Below, piece after piece: positions 8,875 to 17,072 of a stretch of 64,000 nt of DNA. Position numbers and translations under genes: made by a program. Numbering within the stretch: the first letter of the stretch is position 1; each line of letters starts with the position of its first letter. The stretch comes from Lysobacterales bacterium (GTDB lineage Bacteria > Pseudomonadota > Gammaproteobacteria > Xanthomonadales > Xanthomonadaceae). Below the pieces are notes generated by a model. It was not told the DNA's origin and made no database searches. It saw nothing but the letters and a program-made list of their open reading frames with translations. The stretch is from NCBI GenBank assembly GCA_020442465.1, contig JAGRJY010000178.1, positions 62,001 through 126,000 of the forward strand, given 5' to 3'.

Positions 8875-10311
8875 TCAGTGGGTGCAGCGCGCGTCCCAGG
8901 TCGCCATGAACTGGCGCCACCGCAGATAGCGCGCCGATGCCCACGCCGCGTGGGCGCCAGGCGCAACCTCGCTGCCCGCCACATCGGATGCCGCAGCCCG
9001 CCCGTCGAGCAGATGCCAAAGGCCGCGCAGACTGAGCTCGGCTTCGTCGTCCACCTGCAGCACCACGCCAAGCGTGTCGGCCAGGCGCCGGATCAATCCG
9101 GCCTGGTGCGTGAGCCCGCCGCTGACGCGGAGTCGTGGCGGTCGCACCGCGCCTCCGGCGACCGCGTCGAGGTTGACGCGAAGCAGCGCAGCCAGGCTGT
9201 CCACCACCGCACGCAGCGCCGCGCCGGCGTCGCGCGGCGTCGTGGAAAACGCGGGTTCGCGATCGGCAATCCACCAGGGCGAACCGATCCCGCCGACGGC
9301 GTTGGCAAAGCATGGATCGTCGTCGCGCACTTCATTCAAGGCTTGCCAGGGCAGTGAGTTGGGCATGCCCGGACGATCGCGCAGCCAGTCGAGCGCAGCC
9401 GCGGCGCCGTGCACGGTCGCCTCGACGAAACAGCCCGAGCCCAGACGCGGACCCGGCGCCAGGCTCGCCTGGATGCGCGTCGGCGCGGTTCCGCCCACCG
9501 CGTCGAGCAGCAGGAATGCGCCGGTGCCCAGATTGAGATGTCCCTGTGTCGCGCTGAGGCGCCGCGCGGCCACCAGGAGGTTCTGGTCGCCCGCCACCAC
9601 CCTGAGCGGAATGCGCGCACCCGCACGCTCGATCACGCCGAAGTCGGCCACATCGGCGCAAACCGGCGGAAGCACATCGCGATGCAGGCCAAATTGCGCG
9701 AGCAGAAGATCGCTCCATGCGCCGGCCTGACGATCGAACAGCAGACTGCGCTGGGCGATCGTGGCCGGACAGCACACGCGGCCGCCAAGACGCGCGGCGA
9801 GAAAACTGGCCAACGGCGCAAGCATTCGACGCCCGCCGCCGCGCGCGGGTATGGCCTCCTGCAACCAGCGCAGCTTGCTCGCGCCGTGGAATGCGGTGGG
9901 ATACATGCCGGTTCGAACCAGCACCTCGTCCGCATCCAGCTGCGCGGCAACCAGCAGGTCGGCAGCGCGCGTGTCCTGCCAGGACAGCACGTCGCTCAGG
10001 GGCTCGAGACTGTCCGCGTCGAAAGCGACCACGCTGGCGCGCTGACAGCTCAGTCCCGCTGCAGTGATGGGCAGCCCGAGTGCGTGGGCAGCCTCGATGG
10101 CCTCGCATAGCGCGTCGTCGAGATCGCCGATGAGGCGACGCGCATCGTGGGTGACTTCGCCGCGTGCGCCGCGCTGCGTCTGCAGTGCCCGGCGTGCCAG
10201 GTGGCGCAGCGACCCTGATCTGTCGAGAACGGCGACGCGCGTGGCGCTACCGCCCTGGTCGATGGCGAGGTAGGCGTGCGCGTCGGCGGCCATGGGCCCG
10301 GGGCGGATCAC
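8875..10311 (-). CDS. FGGY-family carbohydrate kinase
   Basis: 478 residues with the actin-like ATPase fold of FGGY kinases: phosphate-1 motif near the N-terminus (AIDQGGSATRVAVLD), SWQDTRAADL at about residue 110, VAGDQN and GTGAFLLL in the middle, and a C-terminal SGGLTHQ adenosine motif. The substrate is unclear; glycerol, xylulose or a polyol are typical. The start is drawn at GTG 10311, which overlaps the stop of the upstream beta-CASP nuclease gene as GTGA; an internal ATG at 10293 is an alternative. The tight coupling of a sugar kinase to an RNA-processing-type nuclease is unusual, and no sugar transporter is nearby. Confidence 0.85.
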   Translation of the reverse strand: MIRPGPMAADAHAYLAIDQGGSATRVAVLDRSGSLRHLARRALQTQRGARGEVTHDARRLIGDLDDALCEAIEAAHALGLPITAAGLSCQRASVVAFDADSLEPLSDVLSWQDTRAADLLVAAQLDADEVLVRTGMYPTAFHGASKLRWLQEAIPARGGGRRMLAPLASFLAARLGGRVCCPATIAQRSLLFDRQAGAWSDLLLAQFGLHRDVLPPVCADVADFGVIERAGARIPLRVVAGDQNLLVAARRLSATQGHLNLGTGAFLLLDAVGGTAPTRIQASLAPGPRLGSGCFVEATVHGAAAALDWLRDRPGMPNSLPWQALNEVRDDDPCFANAVGGIGSPWWIADREPAFSTTPRDAGAALRAVVDSLAALLRVNLDAVAGGAVRPPRLRVSGGLTHQAGLIRRLADTLGVVLQVDDEAELSLRGLWHLLDGRAAASDVAGSEVAPGAHAAWASARYLRWRQFMATWDARCTH

Positions 10312-11711
10312 ACGTCGATGTGCTGCCCGGGTCGAACCAGCGTCGCGTCGACCCTGAAGTCGCGCTTCAGCCGCTCGGCCAGGCCACGGCGCGCCTCGTC
10401 CTCACCGTGCACCAGGGCGACAGGCGGATGGCCGTTGAAGTGCCCGTACCAGGCGGCGAGCTGATCCTGGTCGGCATGCGCCGACAGGCCGCCGATGGTG
10501 TGGCGGCGGGCGCGCACCTTGATCTTCTCGCCGAAGATGCTGACGAAATCGGCACCGTCGACCAGCTGCCTGCCGAGCGTGCCGCGCGCCTGAAACCCCG
10601 GAAAGATCACGTCGCAGTTCGCGCGCCACAGGTTGTGCCGCAGATGGTGGCGAATGCGCCCACCGTTGCACATGCCCGAGCCGGCAATGATGATCAGTCC
10701 GCCGGCTCGCTTGTTCAGCGCCATCGAATCCTGCGCATCGACGATCAGACGCAGATTCGGCATGGTGAACGGATGCTGGTCGCGTGCGATGCGTTCGCGT
10801 GCATCGCGGTCGAACAGGTCGGCATGGCGCTTGTACAGCTCGGTGACGCGCGTCGCCATCGGCGAGTCGAGCACGATCTGCCAGCGCGACAGCTTCCAGT
10901 CGTCGAAGTAGCGCGACATCCAGTACAGGATCTCCTGCGTACGTCCGACCGCGAATGCCGGGATCAGCACGTTGCCGCCGTCTTCGTGGGCGCGCTGCAG
11001 GATCTCGCCGAGCTCCGTGATCGTCTCGGCACGCGGGCGGTGCAGACGGTCGCCGTAGGTGCTCTCCATCATCACGAAGTCGGCCTCGCGCATCGGAGTC
11101 GGGTCACGCAGGATCGGCGCGCCCGACGGACCGATGTCGCCGGAGAACACCAGGGTGCGGCGCTGGCCATGCAATGCGGCGCGCAGTTCGACGATGGCCG
11201 CACCGATGATGTGGCCGGCATCCTCGTAGCGCAGGGTGAGGCCGGGCAGGATCTCGCGTGGTTCCGCGTAGTCGAGCGGCTTGATCAGGCGCAGCGTATC
11301 GGTCACGTCGCGCAACAGGTACAGCGGCTCGACGGTCTCTTCACCCTGGCGCTGGCGGCGACGGTTCTCGTGCTCGGCATCGGCGGCGGCGAGACGCGCC
11401 GAATCCTCCAGCATGATGCGCGACAGGTCGGCGGTGGCACCGGTCATGTAGATCGGTCCGCTGAAGCCGCGCTTGACCAGCAGCGGCAATCGGCCGATGT
11501 GGTCGATGTGCGCGTGACTGATGACCACGGCATCGAGCGTGCGCGGGTCGAATCCGAATCCGGCGTGGTTGCGCTGCGCCTCGCCGCGACCGCCCTGGAT
11601 CATGCCGCAGTCGATCAGCACCGACTTGTCGTCGAAGTTCAGCAAGTGACGCGAACCGGTCACCTCGCCCGCGGCACCGAGAAACCGCACCCGCATCAGA
11701 CTCTTCTTCAT
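10308..11711 (-). CDS. Beta-CASP metallo-beta-lactamase RNase/exonuclease
   Basis: 467 residues. The MBL core carries HAHIDH (motif 2) at about residue 75, a GHIIGAA motif with motif-3 His and FSGDIG with motif-4 Asp. A beta-CASP insert follows, with PAFAVGRTQEIL, the GSGMCNGGRIRHHL block, and GLSAHAD containing the C-terminal His. This is the architecture of CPSF73-like bacterial RNases, so RNA is the likely substrate in the cytoplasm. AGGA lies 6 bases before the ATG. The stop overlaps the GTG of the FGGY kinase gene by four bases. The catalytic motifs are complete; the RNA target is unknown. Confidence 0.88.
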   Translation of the reverse strand: MKKSLMRVRFLGAAGEVTGSRHLLNFDDKSVLIDCGMIQGGRGEAQRNHAGFGFDPRTLDAVVISHAHIDHIGRLPLLVKRGFSGPIYMTGATADLSRIMLEDSARLAAADAEHENRRRQRQGEETVEPLYLLRDVTDTLRLIKPLDYAEPREILPGLTLRYEDAGHIIGAAIVELRAALHGQRRTLVFSGDIGPSGAPILRDPTPMREADFVMMESTYGDRLHRPRAETITELGEILQRAHEDGGNVLIPAFAVGRTQEILYWMSRYFDDWKLSRWQIVLDSPMATRVTELYKRHADLFDRDARERIARDQHPFTMPNLRLIVDAQDSMALNKRAGGLIIIAGSGMCNGGRIRHHLRHNLWRANCDVIFPGFQARGTLGRQLVDGADFVSIFGEKIKVRARRHTIGGLSAHADQDQLAAWYGHFNGHPPVALVHGEDEARRGLAERLKRDFRVDATLVRPGQHIDV

Positions 11712-11803
11712 CGGTCATCCTGCTGCAGCGACACCGCCACGTTACACCACCGCGGCCGGGTCGATCCGTGTGCCTTGAGCCGGGACGCCATGACCCGCAG
11801 CAC

Positions 11804-11832
11804 TTGCCCCGTCTGTCCAGCCATCCTATAAA
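11804..11832 (+). promoter_or_regulatory. Sigma-70-like promoter of the M16 peptidase pair
   Basis: TTGCCC (11804-11809), 17 bases, then TATAAA (11827-11832): four and five matches to consensus at ideal spacing. It lies 29 bases before the start of the first M16 gene. Confidence 0.6.
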
Positions 11833-11861
11833 CGGCGCCCCATCTCCGGATCACCACCACG

Positions 11862-13196
11862 ATGCGCATCCTGCGAAGCTTGCTCGCCGCCGCCTCGATC
11901 GCCGCGGCGGCCACCGCCCCCACCCAGGCCGCCCCGGTCAAAGGGGCCGAGAGCGTGGTCTCGCGCACGCTGGACAATGGTCTGCAGATCATCGTCTGGC
12001 CCGACCACGACATCCCCAATGTGGCCCTCTACACCTTCTACCGGGTGGGCGGCCGCAACGAGTACCCGGGCATCACCGGCATCGCGCACTATTTCGAGCA
12101 CATGATGTTCAACGGCACGTCGACGCGTGCGCCGGGCGAATTCGACCGCACCATGGAGGCCGCCGGCGGCTCCAACAACGCCTACACCACCAGCGACGTC
12201 ACGGTGTACCAGGACTGGTTCCCGGTGTCCGCGCTCGACACCATCTTCGACCTCGAATCCGACCGCATGGCCAACCTGGACTTCGACCCGAAGGTGGTCG
12301 AGTCGGAACGGGGTGTGGTGTATTCCGAACGTCGCACGCGCGTCGACAACAGCAATTTCGGCGCGCTGTGGGAACAGCTCAACGCCACGGCCTTCGTCGC
12401 CCATCCCTATCAGTTCCCGGTGATCGGCTGGCCATCGGACATCGAGAAGTGGACGATCGAGCAGCTGCGCGACTTCTACCGCACCTACTACGCACCGAAC
12501 AACGCGACGATGATCGTGGTCGGCGCGGTCGAACCCGAGCGCATTTTCGCCTTGGCCGAACGGAAGATCGGCGTCATCCCGGCGCAGCCGGCGCCGCGCG
12601 CGATCACCACCGTCGAGCCGAAGCAAGAGGGCGAGCGCCGCGTGGTGGTGCGCAAGTCCGGTCAAACCCCCATCGTTGCCATGGCCTACCACTCGGTGGC
12701 CGCCAAGGATGCGGACGCACCGGCGGTCGAGCTGCTCAGCGCCATCCTCGCCGACGGAGACTCCTCGCGACTGCATCGCAAGCTGGTCGAGCAGGAACAG
12801 TCGGCCGTCGACGTCGGCGGCTACATCCGCCCCGGCTTCGACCCCGGCCTGTGGATGTTCTACGCCGTGGTGCCGCCGAACGGCGACGTGGCCAAGGTCG
12901 AGGCGCAGATCGCCGAGGCCCTGCAATCGGTCAGCGAGCACGGCGTGACCGAGGCTGAGCTGGCGAAGGCACGCGCGCAGCAGATGGCTCAGTTCTGGCA
13001 GGGCCTGGCGACCATCTCGGGCAAGGCCCAGCAGCTGGGCAGCTACCAGGTATTCAACGGCGACTATCGCGTTCTGTTCGATGCACCGGATCGCTATGCC
13101 GCGGTCAGCCTTGAAGACATCCAGCGCGTCGCCCAGCGCTATCTCGACCCGAACAACCGGACGGTGGGCACCCTGCTGCCGACCGCCGCGGAATGA
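11862..13196 (+). CDS. M16-family zinc peptidase, active subunit
   Basis: 444 residues with an N-terminal signal peptide (basic MRILRS, Ala-rich core, cut near TQA) and the inverted zinc motif HYFEH at residues 76-80, with a distal Glu at about 156 in YSERRTR, as in H-x-x-E-H...E pitrilysin/MPP-type enzymes. Two M16 halves are present, including the NATMIVVGAV segment. It should degrade peptides in the periplasm. The gene overlaps the following M16 gene by four bases (ATGA), the common arrangement of a catalytic and a non-catalytic subunit forming one clamp-shaped enzyme. A good promoter precedes it. Confidence 0.93.
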   Translation: MRILRSLLAAASIAAAATAPTQAAPVKGAESVVSRTLDNGLQIIVWPDHDIPNVALYTFYRVGGRNEYPGITGIAHYFEHMMFNGTSTRAPGEFDRTMEAAGGSNNAYTTSDVTVYQDWFPVSALDTIFDLESDRMANLDFDPKVVESERGVVYSERRTRVDNSNFGALWEQLNATAFVAHPYQFPVIGWPSDIEKWTIEQLRDFYRTYYAPNNATMIVVGAVEPERIFALAERKIGVIPAQPAPRAITTVEPKQEGERRVVVRKSGQTPIVAMAYHSVAAKDADAPAVELLSAILADGDSSRLHRKLVEQEQSAVDVGGYIRPGFDPGLWMFYAVVPPNGDVAKVEAQIAEALQSVSEHGVTEAELAKARAQQMAQFWQGLATISGKAQQLGSYQVFNGDYRVLFDAPDRYAAVSLEDIQRVAQRYLDPNNRTVGTLLPTAAE

Positions 13197-14632
13197 GGCC
13201 GACCATGAAGCTCGCAGACTCTCTCGCCCGCCACCCCCTGCCCACGCTGTGGCGCATCGCCGCCCTGCTCGCGCTCGGCGCGCTTTCTTCCGCGTCTTTC
13301 GCCCAAGGCATCCAGCTGCCGCCATTCGACACGCACCGGCTCGCCAACGGCGCCACGCTGCACCTGATGGTGAAGAACGACGTACCTCTGGTGGCGCTTG
13401 ACGTCACCCTGCGCGGCGGCAGCCTGGCGGACCCGGAGGGCAAGGAAGGTACGGCCAGCCTGCTCGCCGCGCTGATGTCCAAGGGCGCGGGCGCGCGCGA
13501 CGCGGCCGCCTATGCCGAGGCCATCGACGCGGTCGGCGGCCGGATCGACTTTGCCAGCGGGCGCGAGGCCACCGGGCTGTCCGCCCAGTTCATGGCCCAA
13601 CACGCCGATCTGATGATCGAGCTTGCCGCCGACGGCTTGCGCCGTCCGACGCTGAGTGAAGCCGAGTTCGACAAGGTGCGCGCGCGTGCGATCCAGCAGA
13701 TCCAGGCCAGCAAGGACAGCGGTCCGGACCAGCTGATCGCGCAATACGGCTACGCCTGGCTGTTCCGCGATCATCCCTACGGTCGGCCCAGCCAGGGCAC
13801 CGAAGCCTCGCTGGCGCGCATCGAGCGCAGCGATGTGCTGGCGTTCCAGCAGCACAACCTTGGCGGCGACCGCCTGATCATTTCGGTCGTCGGCGATTTC
13901 GACCCGGCAAAGATGCGCCACCTCATCGAATCCGCGTTCGGTGACTGGCCCGCCGCGCGCGACGCCCTGCCGACGGTGGCGGCAAAGCCGCACGAACAGG
14001 GTCGCCGTGTGCTGCTCGTCGACAAGCCCGGCGCCACCCAGACCTACTTCTGGATGGGCAACGTCGGCGCTTCCGCCACCGACTCGAACCGCGACGCGCA
14101 GGATCTCGTGCGCACGCTGTTCGGCGGCCGCTTCACCTCGATGCTGAACTCGGAGCTGCGGGTGAAAAGTGGCCTGACCTACGGCGCACGCGCAGCTATC
14201 GATCGCTTCAGCCAGCCCGGCGCGGCGGCGATGTATTCGTTCACCCGCACCGAGTCCACCGCCCAGGCGATCGACCTCATGCTGGAGGTGCTCGACCGCC
14301 TGCACGCGGGCGCCATCGATCAGGCCGCGCTGGACTCCGGCCGCAACTACCGTATCGGCCAGTTCGCCCCGCAAATCGAAACGGCGGCGCAGATCGCCGG
14401 AGCACTCGGCGAGCTCAGCCTGCACGGCCTCGGCCGCGAAGAGATCGATGGTTTCGCCCGTCGGCTTCAGGCCGTCGACCTCGACGCGGCCCGCGCCGCC
14501 ACCGGTGTGTTCGCCAAGTCGGCCGACCTGGCCATCGTGCTGATCGGCGACGCCAAAACGATCCGCGAACAAGCTGCTCGCTATGGCGCCGTGACCGAGC
14601 ACTCCCTGCAAGCCGAGACGCTTCTCCCCTGA
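13193..14632 (+). CDS. M16-family peptidase-like subunit lacking the zinc motif
   Basis: 479 residues with a signal peptide ending near SFAQ and the same two-half M16 fold as the upstream gene, including the LIISVVGDF and FGGRFTSMLNSELR segments. At the place of the HxxEH motif it reads SLLAA, so it cannot bind the catalytic zinc. In known M16B pairs such a subunit supplies a substrate-binding Arg-Tyr region; RVKSGLTYGARA here fits that role. Start ATG 13193 overlaps the upstream stop; a second ATG four codons on (13205) also fits. It is read as a structural partner, not a broken gene, because the frame is intact over its full length. Confidence 0.9.
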   Translation: MRPTMKLADSLARHPLPTLWRIAALLALGALSSASFAQGIQLPPFDTHRLANGATLHLMVKNDVPLVALDVTLRGGSLADPEGKEGTASLLAALMSKGAGARDAAAYAEAIDAVGGRIDFASGREATGLSAQFMAQHADLMIELAADGLRRPTLSEAEFDKVRARAIQQIQASKDSGPDQLIAQYGYAWLFRDHPYGRPSQGTEASLARIERSDVLAFQQHNLGGDRLIISVVGDFDPAKMRHLIESAFGDWPAARDALPTVAAKPHEQGRRVLLVDKPGATQTYFWMGNVGASATDSNRDAQDLVRTLFGGRFTSMLNSELRVKSGLTYGARAAIDRFSQPGAAAMYSFTRTESTAQAIDLMLEVLDRLHAGAIDQAALDSGRNYRIGQFAPQIETAAQIAGALGELSLHGLGREEIDGFARRLQAVDLDAARAATGVFAKSADLAIVLIGDAKTIREQAARYGAVTEHSLQAETLLP

Positions 14633-14741
14633 ATTCAAGGGTTTGCGCGGGCACCCCTACCCAGACCTTGGGATGACTGCCCATGACCTGCGGCACAGAC
14701 GTCGCCGCCGCATGGCCGTCATAATGAGAAGTTCTGACCTC

Positions 14742-14759
14742 GGGCCGGCCTGCCGGCCC
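14742..14759 (+). other. Strong hairpin before the M13 peptidase gene
   Basis: GGGCCGGC and GCCGGCCC are exact reverse complements separated by two bases; the practical stem is 7 bp with a CCTG loop. It lies after the M16 pair and 29 bases before the M13 start. There is no T run. It may end M16 transcription or sit in the 5-prime leader of the M13 mRNA. Confidence 0.4.
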
Positions 14760-14788
14760 TCCTCTTGTGCAAACGGAGACCGTTCAAC

Positions 14789-16894
14789 GTGTCACGCCAC
14801 CAGCTTGCCCCGCTCTCTCTGAGCCTTGCCATCACCCTCGCACTCGCCGCCTGCGGCAACAGCGAGGCCCCGCAGACCGCCACGCCGGCCGCCGCGCCGA
14901 AGCCCGCCGAGTTCAAGCTCGACACCGCAGCGCTGCCGGCCGCCATCAGCTTCCAGGCGTCCGACATCAGCGCCGACGTCGCGGCCTGCTCCGACTTCGC
15001 CGGACACGTCAACAGCAAGTGGCTGGCCGCCAACCCGGTGCCGGCCGACCGCACCACCTGGGGCAGCTTCGAAACCCTGGGCGAGCGTTCACTGGCCACC
15101 CAGAAGCAGATTGTCGAAGGCCTGGCCAAGCTGGAAAACCTGAAGGGCACCGAGAAGCTGATCGGTGATATCTGGGCCACCGGCATGGACGAAGCGGCGA
15201 TCAATGCCGCGGGCATTGCGCCGATCCAGGCCGAGCTCGATCGCATCGCCGCGCTGCAGGACGGCGCCGCCATCGCCGACTACGTGCGCGACACGTTCGC
15301 ACGTGGCCAGGGCTTCCTGTTCGGCTTCGGCCCGGCGGCCGACTTCAAGAACTCCGAGATGAACATCGCCTACGCCACCCAGGGCGGGCTCGGACTGCCG
15401 GACAAGACCTACTACTTCGACGACAAGCACGCGTCGATCCGTGAAGCCTACGTCGCCCACGTCGCCGCCACGCTGAAGCTGGCCGGCACCGAGGAAGCCG
15501 TTGCCGCCGAACAGGCCAAGGCCGTGATGGCGTTCGAAACGCGCCTGGCGGACAAGTCGCTGACCCGCGAAGAGGTGTCGCGCGACGTTTCGAAGTACTA
15601 CAACCCGGTGAACATCGTCGCCGCCGACGAACTGACTCCGGCGTTCGCCTGGTCGGCGTTCTTCGAGTCGCAGGGCGTGGCCAAGCCGGACATGTTCTCG
15701 CTGGCACAGCCTGACTTCCACAAGGAAGTGAACGCCATGCTGAGCGACGTGCCAGCCGAGACCTGGCAGGCCTATCTGCGCTTCCATACCGTCGACAACG
15801 CTGCGCCGTTCCTGTCCGACGCGTTCGCCCAGGAGAACTTCAGCTTCTACGGCAAGACCCTGCGCGGCCAGCAGGAAATGCAGCCGCGCTGGAAGCGCGT
15901 GCTGAACACCATCAACGGCACCGCCGGCGAAGCGCTGGGCCAGATCTACGTCAAGCACGCCTTCCCGGCCGAATCGAAGACGAAGATGCAGGAGCTGGTG
16001 AAGAACCTTTCCGATGCGCTGAAGCTGCGCCTCGAGAACCTCGCCTGGATGAGCGAAGAGACCAAGACCAAGGCGCTGGAAAAGTGGGCCAGCTTCACGC
16101 CGAAGATCGGCTATCCGGACAAGTGGCGCGACTGGTCGGGCCTGATCACCTCGCGTGACGCCTACGTCTCGAACCTGATCGCCGCGAACGGCTTCAACTA
16201 CCAGTTCGAGCTGTCGAAGATCGGCAAGCCGGTCGACAAGACCGAATGGGGCATGTCGCCGCAGACGGTCAACGCGTACTACAACCCGCAGCAGAACGAG
16301 ATCGTGTTCCCGGCCGCCATCCTGCAGCCGCCGTTCTTCGATCCGGCCGCCGACCCGGCGATCAACTACGGCGGCATCGGCGCGGTCATCGGTCACGAAA
16401 TGATCCACGGCTATGACGACCAGGGTTCGCGCTTCGATGCGCACGGCAACTTCGAGAACTGGTGGAGCGACAAGGATCGCCAGGGCTTCGAAGCGCTGAC
16501 CGGCAAGCTGGTCGAGCAGTTCAACGGCTATGAGTCGATCGAAGGCCTGCACGTCAACGGCAACCTGACCCTGGGCGAGAACATCGCCGACCTCGGCGGC
16601 CTGGCCGTGGCGCACTCGGCGCTGCGCGCCGCGCTCGCCGCCAACCCCGACCTCGACAAGCCGGTCGATGGCTTCACCCAGGAACAGCGCTTCTTCCTCA
16701 ACTGGGGCACCGTGTGGCGCCGCAACTTCAAGGATGAGGAACTGAAGGTGCGCCTGCAGACCGACCCGCATGCGCCGGCCAACTTCCGTGCCATCGGCGC
16801 GCCGTCGAACATGGGCGAATTCGCCGCAGCGTTCGAATGCAAGTCGGGCGACCCGATGGTGCGCGACGGCGACGCCCGCATCGCCATCTGGTAA
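14789..16894 (+). CDS. M13-family (neprilysin/PepO-like) zinc metallopeptidase lipoprotein
   Basis: 701 residues from GTG 14789, preceded by GGAG at 10 bases. The N-terminus is a lipoprotein signal with lipobox LAAC and Cys22, so the protein is probably membrane-anchored in the periplasm. The gluzincin site is complete: HEMIH at residues 536-540 and the third ligand Glu597 in GENIADLGG. Family blocks NAYYNPQQNEIVFPAAILQPP and the C-terminal C-x-x-G-D-P-M...IW ending are also present. It should cut peptides on the amino side of hydrophobic residues. A 12-bp stem terminator follows, then a paralogue that has lost the active site. Confidence 0.95.
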   Translation: MSRHQLAPLSLSLAITLALAACGNSEAPQTATPAAAPKPAEFKLDTAALPAAISFQASDISADVAACSDFAGHVNSKWLAANPVPADRTTWGSFETLGERSLATQKQIVEGLAKLENLKGTEKLIGDIWATGMDEAAINAAGIAPIQAELDRIAALQDGAAIADYVRDTFARGQGFLFGFGPAADFKNSEMNIAYATQGGLGLPDKTYYFDDKHASIREAYVAHVAATLKLAGTEEAVAAEQAKAVMAFETRLADKSLTREEVSRDVSKYYNPVNIVAADELTPAFAWSAFFESQGVAKPDMFSLAQPDFHKEVNAMLSDVPAETWQAYLRFHTVDNAAPFLSDAFAQENFSFYGKTLRGQQEMQPRWKRVLNTINGTAGEALGQIYVKHAFPAESKTKMQELVKNLSDALKLRLENLAWMSEETKTKALEKWASFTPKIGYPDKWRDWSGLITSRDAYVSNLIAANGFNYQFELSKIGKPVDKTEWGMSPQTVNAYYNPQQNEIVFPAAILQPPFFDPAADPAINYGGIGAVIGHEMIHGYDDQGSRFDAHGNFENWWSDKDRQGFEALTGKLVEQFNGYESIEGLHVNGNLTLGENIADLGGLAVAHSALRAALAANPDLDKPVDGFTQEQRFFLNWGTVWRRNFKDEELKVRLQTDPHAPANFRAIGAPSNMGEFAAAFECKSGDPMVRDGDARIAIW

Positions 16895-16926
16895 GTCGCG
16901 GTTCGGGCGCGCATGCGTCCATCGCC

Positions 16927-16955
16927 ACGAAGCCCGGCCCAGTGCCGGGCTTCGT
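16927..16955 (+). terminator. Terminator-type hairpin after the M13 peptidase gene
   Basis: A 12-bp perfect stem (16927-16938 with 16944-16955, core GAAGCCCGGC) around CCAGT, 33 bases past the stop codon. The T tract after it is weak. Confidence 0.6.
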
Positions 16956-17039
16956 CGTTCTGCGCGCCCTGCGCATGCCACGCCACGCTGCGCGTCGCGC
17001 TGATCATGCGCGCAGTCAGCCTCGACCGCGGATTCGGCA

Positions 17040-17045
17040 CTACAA
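17040..17045 (+). promoter_or_regulatory. Candidate -10 (TACAAT) of the M13-like gene
   Basis: TACAAT fits the -10 consensus at five of six bases, 27 bases before the ATG at 17073. No good -35 is seen. With the terminator just upstream it suggests the paralogue is transcribed on its own. Confidence 0.35.
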
Positions 17046-17072
17046 TGCCGGGCCCTTCGAGCCGGTGAATGC

